Notes under the pieces: generated by a model | The model's input: the letters and a program-made list of their open reading frames with translations, nothing else | What the model was told of the DNA's origin: nothing | Database searches by the model: none | Shown here: piece by piece, positions 34,788 through 46,265 of the stretch | How the letters are laid out: each line of letters begins with the position of its first letter | Numbering within the stretch: the first letter of the stretch is position 1 | Translations under genes and position numbers: made by a program | Assembly (NCBI RefSeq): GCF_932294415.1 | Contig: NC_065538.1 | Coordinates: forward strand, 52,736,343-52,800,342 | Direction of reading: 5' to 3' | From: Quercus robur | Taxonomy: Eukaryota; Streptophyta; Magnoliopsida; Fagales; Fagaceae | Length of the DNA stretch: 64,000 nucleotides

Positions 34788-36090
34788 ATGGATGAAGGTC
34801 AGGGCGGTTCGAATTCGTTGCCTCCGTTCCTTACAAAGACGTATGAGATGGTAGATGATCCCTCCACGGATTCAGTTGTGTCGTGGAGCGCAAATAACAA
34901 AAGCTTTATTGTGTGGAATCCACCGGAGTTCGCGAGGGATTTGTTGCCAAGGTTCTTTAAGCACAATAACTTCTCAAGCTTCATTAGACAGCTCAATACA
35001 TATGTAAGCCAATCCATTTTTCACTAGTCTTGTCTGAATATATTGTTTTCATTTTTTATTTTTTATTTTTTGGGTTTTCAGTTATTCTTGTTTAAGTTGA
35101 ATTGAGTTTTGTTATGTATTTGAACAGGGTTTTAGGAAAATTGATCCGGAACAATGGGAATTTGCGAATGAGGAATTTATAAGAGGCCAGCCACACCTGT
35201 TAAAAAACATACACAGACGAAAACCTGTTCATAGCCATTCATTACAGAATTTACAGGGACAAGGGAGTGCTTCTCCTATGTCTGAATCAGAAAGACAGAG
35301 TTTGAAGGAGGAGATTGAGGGACTTAAACATGAGAGAGAACGGCTTCTTTTGGAGTTACAGAGGCATGAAGAGGAGAGGCAAGGATTCGAGATGCAAGTC
35401 CAGTTATACAAGGAGCGTTTGCAGCATGTGGAACGCCAGCAACAAAAGATGATGTCTTCTGTAGCTCAAGTCTTGCGGAAACCAGGGCTTCCTTTGAATC
35501 TTGTGACACAATTGGAAAATCATGATAGAAAGAGAAGGTTGCCAAGAATCGGTTACATCTATGATGAAGCCAGCATTGAAGATACTCAGATGGGGACTTC
35601 CCAAACTGTACCTGGAGAAAGTGGGGTGAGTGCTTGTGCTTTGACATCGAATGTGGAGCCATTTGAGCACGTGCGGTCATCATTGTTTGTTTGGGAGAAT
35701 CTTCTACGTGATGTTAGTGAAACTGTCATGAAATTTAATTCGAACCCGGATTTAGATGAATCTACTAGTTGTGATGAGAGCCCCACCATATCTTGTGTAC
35801 AGCTGAATGTTGATGTCAGGCCTAAATCCCCTGGAATTGACATGAACTCTGAGCCTGCAACTGCTGCTGTGCCGGAGCCCGTTGAGCCCGATGCCTCAAA
35901 AGAACAGGGACTTGTTACTACTACTGTGCCAACTGGGGTCAATGATGTATTCTGGGAACAGTTCTTGACTGAGAATCCTGGTGCAGCTGACACACAGGAG
36001 GTTCAGTCAGAAAGAAAGGAATCAATGGCAGAAAGAATGAAGCAGGACCTGGTGATGATGACAAATTATAGCAGGGTATCAGGGATGTAA
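34788..36090 (+). CDS. HSFA4: Class A4 heat shock transcription factor with altered C-terminus (two exons)
   Basis: Exon 1 is 34788-35003 and exon 2 is 35128-36090 (TAT|GTAAGC...ACAG|GGTTTT, phase 0), giving 392 residues. The ATG at 34788 is the first in frame before the family-like [14 protein letters not shown]. Residues 11-105 form the winged-helix DNA-binding domain with [19 protein letters not shown], split by the intron at the site conserved in plant Hsfs. The HR-A/B coiled coil runs from about 123 to 190 (class A spacing), with a nuclear signal RKRR at 206-209. Acidic activation motifs are LFVWENLL (258-265) and [13 protein letters not shown] (345-357), typical of A4. It should act as a trimeric nuclear activator in heat and oxidative stress. 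After residue 371 the frame leaves the family sequence: the usual WW...NVN...EQLGHLT ending, with its nuclear export signal, survives only out of frame downstream. Confidence 0.9.
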
Positions 36091-36199
36091 ATAACCTTGC
36101 CAAGCAGATGGGGGCATCTTACTCCTACAGAGAGAACTTGGTATCAGTTTATTTTTTTCCCGGCTTTTGATGCCCCAGTGGCTCACTTGTAATAATTTA

Positions 36200-37525
36200 G
36201 GTATGAAATGGTTTGTTCTCATTATAAATAGATATCCTTTGTTTATAGTTCATTGTTTTTGGTTCTATATCGACTTGGCTAAACTTGCCTGGCTTATCCA
36301 GATTTGTTCATTTCAATTATACTTCATCTGATATTGACATTTAACATTGATTTTAGCAGTTTTGTGAACTCTTCTTGTTGACCTCAACATTATGTGAAGG
36401 CCATGTATCCTACTTTATAATGCATACACAAAAAACACACATTGACATAGGACTTCCCCTCCCATCTGCAAAGCCCAGACTCTAAATCCACCCCACCACT
36501 AATACTAATATTCTGCATAACTTTCATACAGTCAACTACTGTGGTTATCTACTGGCTTTTCTGAAAGGTAGATTGCAGGAGGAGTGGGAGATGTTTACCA
36601 AGTGACTTTCAACTATAATAGTTGGAATTTTCCCGTTATGTGTTACAGTGGAGATGGAGAGGTGTAATCATGTATTGATTTCTTTTAATGAAGTTTCCAT
36701 AACATGCTAGGGTGGAGTTGTCTGAAATTAATTGATATGCTATTGTACAACACCTCCCATCCCATTCCATTGACACACCCCCCCCCCCCCCCCCCCCCCT
36801 CCTTTTTTTTTTCTCAAAAAAAGAAAAAAAGAAAGAGGAATGTGGTAGACTTTCTTTCCCTCTTTAACACTACATAGTTTTGTTATCTTAATAATTCCAT
36901 ATTATTCTGGAACCCATTCTCACCTTTTGCTACATTTGGAGGCTGTTTCACTCGTCATTTCTCATGGATTCTGCAGCTTTTGGAATAAAGCCATGTTGGC
37001 TAATGCTGTGGACACAAAAGCACATAAAATATAAGATGGCATGGAATAATGAGCTTGAAAAAGGGTATCTGACATAGTTTTCAGCACCAAAAATAAGAAT
37101 CTGATATTATGTGTGGCTAAAGATACTGATGTAGAGAAAAGTGCTGATGTTCTTCTTGTTGTATATTCTCGAATATCATGTCCTGGATATGAAGAGTCAA
37201 GATTTGTGAAGTACCTTAAATCCATTTGATGTCATTGCTATCATGTTGCTAGCCTTAGTCAGGCCTTAGTTAGGCTTGGGAAACTGACCACTATTTCTAG
37301 CATACAGTATTGAATCATCTTTCTGTTAGATGTGATGGCATTACTTGATCTTCTTTACCACGAGAACCAAGGTAAGAATTCTCATTCCCCAACTTCTTGT
37401 AATAATTGAATTATCAAAAATAAAATAAAATATGTGATATCCACAAACTTCTCTTCTCTGAGTTTTTGTGTGAATTATGGCATTGTGCAAAACATGAGTT
37501 GATTCAACTGAGGTAATGAAAAAAA
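36200..37525. other. 3' flank and gene-free spacer
   Basis: A poly-C run of 22 bases lies at 36778-36799, followed by T- and A-rich tracts. No coding frame was recognised. Confidence 0.4.
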
Positions 37526-37735
37526 TGTAGAGGAAGACCAAAAATAATATTAGTAAAAGTAATTAAAAAAGGACATGTTAATTAAGGATGTAACATAAAC
37601 TATGACTTCAAATAGAATAAAATGGAGGAAAATAATGCATGTGGCTGACTATGACTAAGCGGTTGAGGATATGTAGCCAACCCCAAAAAATTTAGGACTA
37701 AGACTTTGTTGTTGTAAACTATTGTGCAAAGAACA
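37526..37735 (+). mobile_element. 3' end of an RTE-type LINE (relic)
   Basis: The translation starts RGRPK, as in the GRGRPKKTW block near the RTE C-terminus, followed by decayed codons with several stops. The tail ATGTAGCCAACCCCAAAAAA, then TTAGGACTAAGACTTTGTTG with TTG repeats, matches the conserved 3' end of plant RTE LINEs and the SINEs that use them, as I recall. Confidence 0.55.
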
Positions 37736-37852
37736 TACTATGATCATGTGAGAGTGAGGTGGGCTCCGAGAGTCTCTAGTATTTATATTTTGTTAAATCT
37801 TTGTCATTTAACATGTTTGATCTTGATTTTTAATATTGGCTAACTCCTCAGG

Positions 37853-38131
37853 TAAATGACAATGTTTTTAATTTGGAAATAAAATGGGGGCTTCCCAATT
37901 TAATATGTGATTGCCAAGTGTATGCAAGTGCCTTGAACATAAATTTTGGTCTTACATCTTGTAAACACTTAATACAATTACTTATATATATATATATATT
38001 AAATGACAATGTTTTTAATTTGTAAATAAAATGGGGGCTCCCCAATTTAATATGTGATTGCCAAGTGTATGCATGTGCCTTGAACATAAGTTTTGGTCTT
38101 ACATCTTTTAAACACTTAATACAATTACTTT

Positions 38132-38148
<17 letters not shown>
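37853..38148. repeat. Two-copy tandem duplication, 147-bp unit
   Basis: TAAATGACAATGTTTTTAAT starts at 37853 and again at 38000. Both copies continue through AAATGGGGGCT, GTGATTGCCAAGTGTATGCA and ACACTTAATACAATTACTT to an AT microsatellite. Only a few differences are visible, so the duplication is recent. Confidence 0.9.
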
Positions 38149-38164
<16 letters not shown>

Positions 38165-38204
38165 ATGCCCTCAGAATGAGTGTGTGTTGTGGGGTGTGTG
38201 CTGA

Positions 38205-38215
38205 GTCCCACATCG
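38205..38215 (+). promoter_or_regulatory. Exact match to the plant snRNA upstream sequence element
   Basis: GTCCCACATCG fits the consensus RTCCCACATCG at every position, and an AT-rich TTTTATT starts 24 bases after it. No U-snRNA or U3 sequence follows at the expected start (about 38270), so this may be a relic or chance; the same word also occurs in plant transposons. Confidence 0.25.
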
Positions 38216-40149
38216 GGCATATAATGGGATGATTTAGGTTTTATTAACAACTACAAGCAACCTCACTTGTGATTACACTGATTCTTTTGAAGTATAGTGC
38301 AAATGTAGCTAGTGCTTTTCCTTGGGTTGTTATATATATGTGTGTGTGTGCGCGCGCGTGCATGCTCACACTTTCTTAACTATCATTGTCATCTTTTGTT
38401 ATTTAGCCAATTATCCTTCCATGCAAGGAGTCTCAATTCTGGCCTTTCCATTACTGAAGCCTAAAAAGCAATTTTGGCCAATTCTCTTTGACTGTGATAG
38501 TTTCCATATGGGTATAATTACAATGAAGCTAATGCTTTTAATATGTTTATTTTGTTTTCATTTATTTTCAACCAATGACAGAGAGTTTCTTATCAGTGTA
38601 ATGTATTGCAATCCTGATGTAGTCCAGCATGCTCAGATTCATATAATTGACCAATGATATTAGATCCGGCCAATCCACATGCAAATGTGAACTAGTTTCT
38701 TCTAAATTTTATTGACATGTGACAATCTTTTTATGCTACTAATCTACCTAGATATTATGCATGGTAATGAATAGCATAAAATATCATACAAATTTTAAAT
38801 AAGATTTCTTTACCGCACTTTCTTATATTATCTAATAATATCATTACTTGAACTTCCTTGATTAGTTCTATGAAAGAAATAACTATTGGGTACGGAATCA
38901 GTATATGCTATGAGTGTGTTTGGACTTTACAGAAATGGTCTTGCAGTTGTTTTGAGTGAAGGATGGTGATGCTTCTACCCAGGTTCCAAACTAGATCTAA
39001 AATTTTGCGATTTGTATAATCAGTGATGGTACATGATATACATCTGAAGGATTCTTCTGGCATAGGGGTCTTGACTCCTTAGAAGATTATGTACTGAAGT
39101 TACTGAACCACAGCTAAGTTAGGTGCAAGATGGCTATTTGGAAGTAACCTCTGTTATACTTTTGAGATTACTAAGGTGAAGTTCTGCTTTAGTTTTGAAA
39201 TTATTTTTAGAGAATATCCACTTTGTGATTCAATCAGAAGTTTGATTGATGATAAACACAAGATGCATTGATGTTATTAGATGTGTGTGTTTACTTGCCT
39301 TATACCTACAAATATTTGGAATAGAAAGAAAGAGATTACTTGATCCATCTCCTAGAGGGCCACTAACCAGTGCTGGTCCCTCTTAAATAAGGTCCTGGAA
39401 GGGGTGACAGAGATATGGTTCTACCTTTCAGCATTTTTGTATAAAGTTCCCACTTTCAAGACTAAAACCTACTTGCTTGTGCTTGACAGCCTGAGATTTT
39501 TACTACCATACCAGATTATGGCCTTGACTTGATACATCTAATGCTTGTTTAAAATGATGTTGGGAGTAGTCAAGCGGCTTTAAGCCTGATGAGTATCTTT
39601 TTTATTTATCTTTCACGTGGGTATGAATGGAAAAGGCAATTGGTCTGTCTGTAATGGTATATGCTTGGATTATTTAGCTCTCATCAGCTTGTATGCCTCA
39701 TTAATTTTCATTTTGATTGGAAGCGCCCCTCCTTGATAGGAGGTGCTAAGAGACTGTTGTAGAGTGCATGTATTACCAACTTTTGAGTTGCAATAGACAT
39801 ATATAATTCATGTTGTCTGCTTAGTAATTAGAAATTTAGATGATTGAAATAGTAGACAATCTAAATTTCAATTTTCTACAGAAAGTCATTTTAAAGTGCA
39901 CTAGCAGGTGAGGAAAGATAAATTGTTAAATCTCCTCAAGATGGGACTATTTGAGATGTTTTAACTGCCAAGAAGTTGTCTATCTATATTTAACAAGTGC
40001 TGAATAATATATCCATATAACAATTATAAATTTTGCTGTTGGGTACTTCTTTTCTGGATATTTTGTATGCTGCCAGTGTTCATAGGACTGGTGATGACAG
40101 GAAAAATGATGTAGTCACCTTCTGAAAAACATAATTTTGAGGTCAGATC
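38216..40149. other. Gene-free spacer
   Basis: No coding frame longer than about 110 codons and none with recognisable content. A (GT)n/(GC)n patch lies at 38338-38362. Confidence 0.4.
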
Positions 40150-40735
40150 TTTGTATCTGGTGTTAAGGGAAGGACTGAGTTCTTTCCTTGGCAAAGCATT
40201 TGGCAGATGAAGGCTTTACCTAGAGTGGCCTTCTTTTCTTGGTCAGTGGCTCTGGGGAGAATCCTAGCAATGGAAAATCTCTAGAATCATAAAAAAGGTG
40301 GTTTTGGAGTGGTGTGTATGTATAAGAGCAATGCTGAGACAGTTATAATTGCTGTTCGATGGCTAGAGAATTATAATTGCTTATGCTTTCCCTTTTTGGG
40401 GTTGCATGGGTTATTCCAAATATGGTGGTTGGTTTGTTTGCTTGTTGGAATGGGAGACATTGTATATAGAGGTAGTATGATTTGGAAGGTGGTAGCTTCT
40501 GTGTGTTTGTGGAGGGAGTGGAATGCTCACATTTTTTAAAATGAAGAAAATTTTGACAGGTTTGGAATTGTTCACAACTATTTGTTTTTCTTTTAATTCC
40601 TTTGAATTTTAGATCTTCATTTCAGAATTCAGTTATTGGTTTTTTTTTTTTTTCCTTCACAATTCCTTTTGTATTTTCTGTGCACTTCTGTTCCCATCTA
40701 TGATTGATTAATAAATTATAGCTTTATTAGAAAAA
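40150..40735 (+). mobile_element. LINE 3' relic with zf-RVT domain
   Basis: The plus-strand translation, with frame changes, reads [20 protein letters not shown], then LEWCVMYKS, FGVAWVIPNMVVGLFACW and CLWREWNAHIF. This is the zf-RVT domain of plant L1-type LINEs; the first conserved Cys pair is partly lost. A-rich DNA near 40728-40738 may be the tail. Confidence 0.6.
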
Positions 40736-42119
40736 AAAGGGATGTTTCTTTTTTCCTTTTAGGTGGGTATTATTATGTGATAGGGTTAGATAGCTCATGG
40801 CAGAATGCAGGCTCAATCTGGAAGCCTTAATTGGTAGTCAACAACATGGTTTTTAATCAGAAAGCAATCATTTGTTGACCTTAAATAGTGATAAGATTCT
40901 CAACTCAACTCAAGAAGGCCATAAATTTCAACTACTAATGTTCAGCTACATGAATCATTTGTCATTATTCAGCTTTGCAATGTGATGGCAAGCAATGCGT
41001 CTCCATTTCTTGACAGGCTCACTAAGATTACTTCTTGTTGAGGAAATTTTCCATCTGCTTTAATTATGTTTTTAAGAAGCCTCATTTGGACTATATGGGA
41101 TTTGAAGTCAAGAGAACCAGAGAAAATAAGTTTTAGGTCAATTGAAGTTGGTAACTTGAAGTTTGTTGGTAATTTTTACTCTGTGTTTGGTTGATCATGA
41201 AACATTCTCCATTTTGTATTGAGTAAAAGAACTTATACTGTTCTTGGTCTGAGTTTTAGAGCTGAAAAATTGAACGAGGAAGATGAGACACATTTAGATA
41301 ACTTATTCTGCTCTATTTTTGGTATATTAGGAGATAGCCTGGTCATACCTCATCAAAAAAATTGTCACTTATTAAAAAAAAAAAAAAAAAAACCTCATCA
41401 AATTGTTGATTTTGGCACTTGTTCTGAAGGTCTGAAGAAAACTCTTACCCTTTTTTTGATAAGTGATTTCTACCCTTGATTGTTGACAGCAGAAACGGCT
41501 GGCAATCCAACGTCATGAGGTCTCCTTTTAACCTAAGATTTTAGATGATTTTATTTTTGGCACTTATAATAATTTCTGGGAAATGGATAACTGAAAAGAT
41601 TGATGTTTGGTTAGCTTTTTGTCTGTTGAGAAAGCATGTGCTGAAGCAGCTAGCATTTTTTTTTTTTAATTTCTTGGTTTACATTCCTCCTCTCCCACCC
41701 TTCTATCTCATTAAAAGTTTAAAACTTCTGATAAGAAGAGAGAAGAGGGGAAATTTTTCTAAAATGTTCTTTCTTTGACCATCTGTTCAGTCAGAAATAT
41801 CCGTTTCAATGCCTATGGCTGAACAAGACTGGCTTCCAAATGCCCACTTACCATCGTAGAATATAGATGTATGTTTAATTGATGGCAATGCTTGAAGCTT
41901 TCTGTGTTAGGTTTTAAGATTATAGGTTGGCAAACAAATGAGCAAAATTGTTTTATTATGTACTTTTAGAGTCTTAGTACTTGCTAAATTTACTACCCAG
42001 AAGCTGGAATTCATTGTGCTGAATTTGTGATGTTTGACACCTGCTAGACTGATTGAAAATGTTTTCAACACCTATTTGATCTGTGTTTGACCGATCGAAT
42101 ATCTGTCCTCCAGAAAACC
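40736..42119. other. Gene-free spacer
   Basis: A-run at 41371-41391. No coding frame was recognised. Confidence 0.4.
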
Positions 42120-44105
42120 TGGCTCTCAAGTTTTCTTGATTCCAATTCGATTCATTTTCGACCAGTTGAGATTCTTGACATGTATAAAATTTCTGATGCT
42201 TGTCCAGATCAGTTTTTTCACTTCACAGTCTCTCATTCTTGATCTCTCTTTGACTTCTCTTCCCCAAAGAAATTTGTGTTGTCTTGTGGTCAATTTTTTT
42301 AGAAGGGTTTTCATTCTCTGTCACCAGTAAGTCTCTTTTGACCTATGCTTTTCAACTTTTTACATGATTTCATGCATTTCATGCTCATCAATTCTAGGGT
42401 TTCAAATTTAGAAATTGGGCTTTTGATTTAATTGGTTACAACTAATGAAATCACACTTTAATTGCTTCTTTATTCTTGATAGTAACGTGATTCCTATGTC
42501 TCTTTGCTAATCACATGATGATTTTGTGCAAAATTGGAAATTAGGGTTCATGTGTTCTTAGCAAAATTGGGGATTTTTGTTCTAATGGTTGATTGACTCA
42601 ATTAAAAGTTGGAACTTATGCTTAATTGCTTAATATTGATTAATTGACCGTTGGGATGTTGTTTTTCAATTAAAACTTGTTTTTTTAGAGAAATTGGGTT
42701 GATCATACATCATATTTGTGTCTAGATTTTTTTTAAGCATATAGTTGTATTTAGGAAATTCATTTTAATTATGTTTATATCTCATGAGTGTTCTCTTTCT
42801 GCTCTTTGTATTTGTGTTTTTCTAGTTTCATTCACATGGCCATTAGAAAATCAAATCCTTGCAAATCCACTCATGGTTCATCTTCTCAAACCTCTCCTCT
42901 TGATGTTTTTAACATCACTCGTTTCAATTCTCTAGAAAACTTTAAAGAAAAATTTGGGGTGAACGAATCATTAAGGTTAATGAATTAGGTGAATCTTTTT
43001 CTAGAGTGTTTACTTCTAGGAACTGGTTGTCACTTTGTTATAATATTGTTTCTCCTCCTATTGATATTGTTAGAGAATTCTTTTCAAATGTTCAAGTTCG
43101 TTCTTCTAACAACTCTAATTTCTTAGAAGTTTGGCTTAGATTTAAATCTTTTAAGATTACTTCTAGAGTTATTTATGAGGTCTTAGTTGTGCCTTCGGTT
43201 TCTGATGTTGATTCTCCTTATTCTTCTACTTCTAAACCTTCCATAGATGATGTTTTAACACTTCTATGCGGTCATAATACCATTTGGGATGGTAGTGCAA
43301 ATGTTCCTACTAGCATGCTTACTAATGAGTATGTTGTTCTTTATAGGACTGTTTGTCATAACATTTGGCCCATTTCTTATATTCACTTGTCACCACAGCT
43401 AGGCTTACATTTCTCTATGCTCTTATCACTGGTGCTTCTATCTGTTTTCCTACTATCTTTCTTCATACTATCTCTGTCATCACTCACTCAAATTCCAAGA
43501 AACAAGCCTTGATTTATCCTATTTTCCTTGGTAGGATCTTAGTCCATCTTGGCCTAGTGTTTGATCCTATTGCAGTTACTGTGAGGATATAAGGAGCAAT
43601 TGGAGCATCATATTTTATAAAAAGGAAATGGTAAGGTTGCTTGAAAACGATCTAGAGTTGATGATGATGAGGCTATTCCTACTACTTCGAGCTCTTCTTC
43701 TGTTCATTCTATGTTAAAGAAAGTGCTTGATCTTCAAGCTACTCAAGGAGAGGTGATACAAATATTCATGACTACTCAAGTTGCACATGCACAGTTGTTG
43801 GGACACACTTGTGGCAGACTTGGATTCTTTGCGAGAGTTGACTTCCATGAGTTGCGACGTTCGTTGTTTCCCACACCACCTCCTACTTCAAGGTCTTCCT
43901 TTGTCCATTCCATATTGGAGATTATGCAATCCCTCATGACTACTTAGGTCGCACATGGAAAGTTATTGAACACACTTGTGTGAGACTTGGCTTCTTTGTG
44001 AGTTGACTTCCATGAGTTGCGGCATTTGTTGTTCCCCGTACCGCCTTCTGCACCTGCTGATTGATCGTTTGTCTTTGACAATATATGACAAAAAGGGGGA
44101 GTAGG
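42120..44105 (+). mobile_element. Decayed retroelement carrying a putative plant transposon protein frame
   Basis: A frame starting MAIRKSNPCKS at 42836 runs to 42988. It continues after a frameshift through SFSRVFTSRNWLSLC, IVREFFSNVQV, EVLVVPSVSDVDSPY, LTLLCG..TIWDG and YRTVCHNIWPISY. After a second frameshift near 43400 it goes on through TFLYALITGASICFPTIFLH to 43590. The order FY.N / LG(V)P..D..Y / CHN.WP matches the putative plant transposon protein domain found in plant retroelements. A later frame (43711-43947) lies near a polypurine tract, AAAAAGGGGGAG, at 44090-44101. LTRs were not delimited. The pieces need at least two frameshifts, so the element is dead. Confidence 0.6.
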
Positions 44106-44713
44106 TAGTTGTTGGTCTTAGGGGTAGTTGTAGTTTGATACATTGTGCTTATTTTTACACATGCTAATGGTTCATGCTTTGGAAGACTCAACAATTTTGC
44201 CACAAAAAAAAACACCCACCAAAATGTACATTTAGACCTTCAACATTACCTACAAAATTTATTATGAAAGTTGATTGACTTGAAACACAATTCAAAGAAA
44301 GGAAAAAAGAAGAAGAGAAAATACGGTAGATCATATAATTCATTGAAAAGTTTCTTATTATTACACTCTGTTTGTTTCAGCAAAAATATTTTCTTGAAAA
44401 TGAGTCATTTTCCAAAAAATGTTTTCTATAAAATTATCTATTTTATTATGTTTGATAGTAACTTTAAATGAGTTGAAAAACAATCTTTTAATTTCCTTTA
44501 TTTAGCTTACTGTGAGATAGAGTTGTTTTTCAAAAAAATTAGTGAAAAACAATCTCTAAAAATAAGCCATACTTTTTATGTTAACCATAAATAGTTTTCA
44601 TTTGACTCATTTTTTATAATACTACCAAACACTGGAAAACGCGGAAAACAATCTTTATACAATGTTTTCCATTGAAACAAATGGAGCGTTAGAGTCTATG
44701 GATTAATGTTGAG

Positions 44714-46260
44714 CTGAAAAAAGGGGAAAATCATACACATAATTCTATATTTAATAAAATAGTAAATAAATAAGCACACACTTGGTAGTTACTACAAACA
44801 CAAATATAATATACGATAACAATACAAAACCTGCAACACTAATATAAAGGAGTTACTCATTCAATGTCAATACTATTGAAGTATCATAAGTTATTAGTAG
44901 GAAAATGGTGAAACACAACTTACAAGCCTCTCTTATCTAACAATGCAAGTGTATTGAAAATGTTTTCAAACTCATACCATGTAATGAAATAATTGTAGAA
45001 TAGGGCTGTCCAGATTGATCCGGTAACCCAACCCACCTGAAGAACCGACCGGACCCGACCCGAATCCGGCCGACCCGACTGCTCCGGCGGGTCGGTGGCG
45101 GGTCTTCACTACCAGAAACCGATTCCGACGGGTCGGTTTCGGTTTTCCTCCTCTAAAACCCGAAAAACCTGAACCGACCGAAAGATTTCCAGATTCCGGC
45201 AAAAATTTCCAGATCCCGGCCAAAATTTCCAAAATCCGGCGATAATTTTCTAGAATCTGGCGAAGAAACCCAGATTCCGGCGATATTTCCCTTAGATCCA
45301 GTGAGATTTTGACCGGATCTGGAGAAATCTCATCAAATCCGATGAGATTTTTGCCGGATCTAAGGGAAATCTCGCCAGAATCTGGAAAACTATCGCTGAA
45401 ATCTGCGTTTATTCGTCGGATCTGTGTTTTTTCATCGTTTTCTCGCTGTCTTAGATCTATGACTTCGATCGACTCGCCCGCCACCTGTTGATGGTCTGAA
45501 CCATCTGACCCGATTACTCTGGCGGGTCAGCGGCGGGTGCATTTTTTTCTCACCCGATTCCGGGGGGTCGGTTTCGGGTTGGGCACAAACCTGACCCAGA
45601 TCGACTCGCGGACAGCCCTATTATAGAATATGAACAAAAAAATTTTAGAAAGGGAGAAAAACTATCATACAAAATTCTAGATTTAATAAAACAGTAAATA
45701 TGCACACACTTGCTAGTTGTTATAAAAACAAATTTAATATATGATAACAATACAAAACCTGCAACACTAATTAAAAAGAGTTACTCATTCAATGTCAATA
45801 CCATAGAAGTATCATAAGTTATTAGTAGGAAAATGATGAAACACAACTTACAAGCCTCTCTCATTTAACAATGCAAGTATGCAACTGTTTTGAAAATGTT
45901 TTCAAACTCACACCATGTAATGAAATAGTTGCGCACAGAATACGAACCGCAAAATATTGAAAAGGGGAAAACCATCATACACATAATTCAATATTAAATG
46001 AAATAGTAAATAAGCACACACTTGCTAGTTGCTATAAACAAAAATTTAATATACAATAACAATACAAAACTTGCAACACTAATAAAAAAGAGTTACCCAT
46101 TCAATATCAATACTATATAAGTATCATATGTTATCAGTAGGAAAATGGTGAAATACAACTTACAAGCCTCTCTCATCTAACAATGCAACTGTATTGAAAA
46201 TGTTTTCAAACTCACACCATTTAATGAAATAGTTGCAGAATATGAACCACAAAATAGTGT
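44714..46260. repeat. Three-copy tandem repeat, unit about 308 bp
   Basis: Three copies follow one another: about 44714-45000 (continuing after the insert), about 45640-45950 and about 45956-46260. The shared words include AAGCACACACTTG, AACAATACAAAAC, TGCAACACTAAT, AGGAAAATGGTGAAACACAA and ACAAGCCTCTC. The CATAC landmark is spaced 310 bp between units 2 and 3, and 306 bp between units 1 and 2 after removing the 620-bp insert and its 8-bp duplication. No coding frame. Confidence 0.88.
45001..45620. mobile_element. Non-autonomous hAT-like element, 620 bp
   Basis: The ends TAGGGCTGTCC and GGACAGCCCTA are perfect 11-bp inverted repeats. The flanks TTGTAGAA (44993-45000) and TTATAGAA (45621-45628) form an 8-bp target duplication with one mismatch. 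The inside is GC-rich with CCGG/CCGAC words, subterminal direct repeats (GGCGGGTCGGTGGCGGGT near 45087 and a similar block near 45521) and a hairpin around TTTCCCTTAGATCC/GGATCTAAGGGAAA. The 170-codon minus-strand frame here is a composition effect. Confidence 0.82.
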
Positions 46261-46265
46261 ATAAA

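Noticed and set aside
44972..45484. A 170-codon minus-strand open frame rich in PESG/PDSG words
   Set aside because: It lies almost wholly inside the hAT-like element and follows its CCGGAATC repeats; the frame also runs past the transposon end. No domain pattern is visible.
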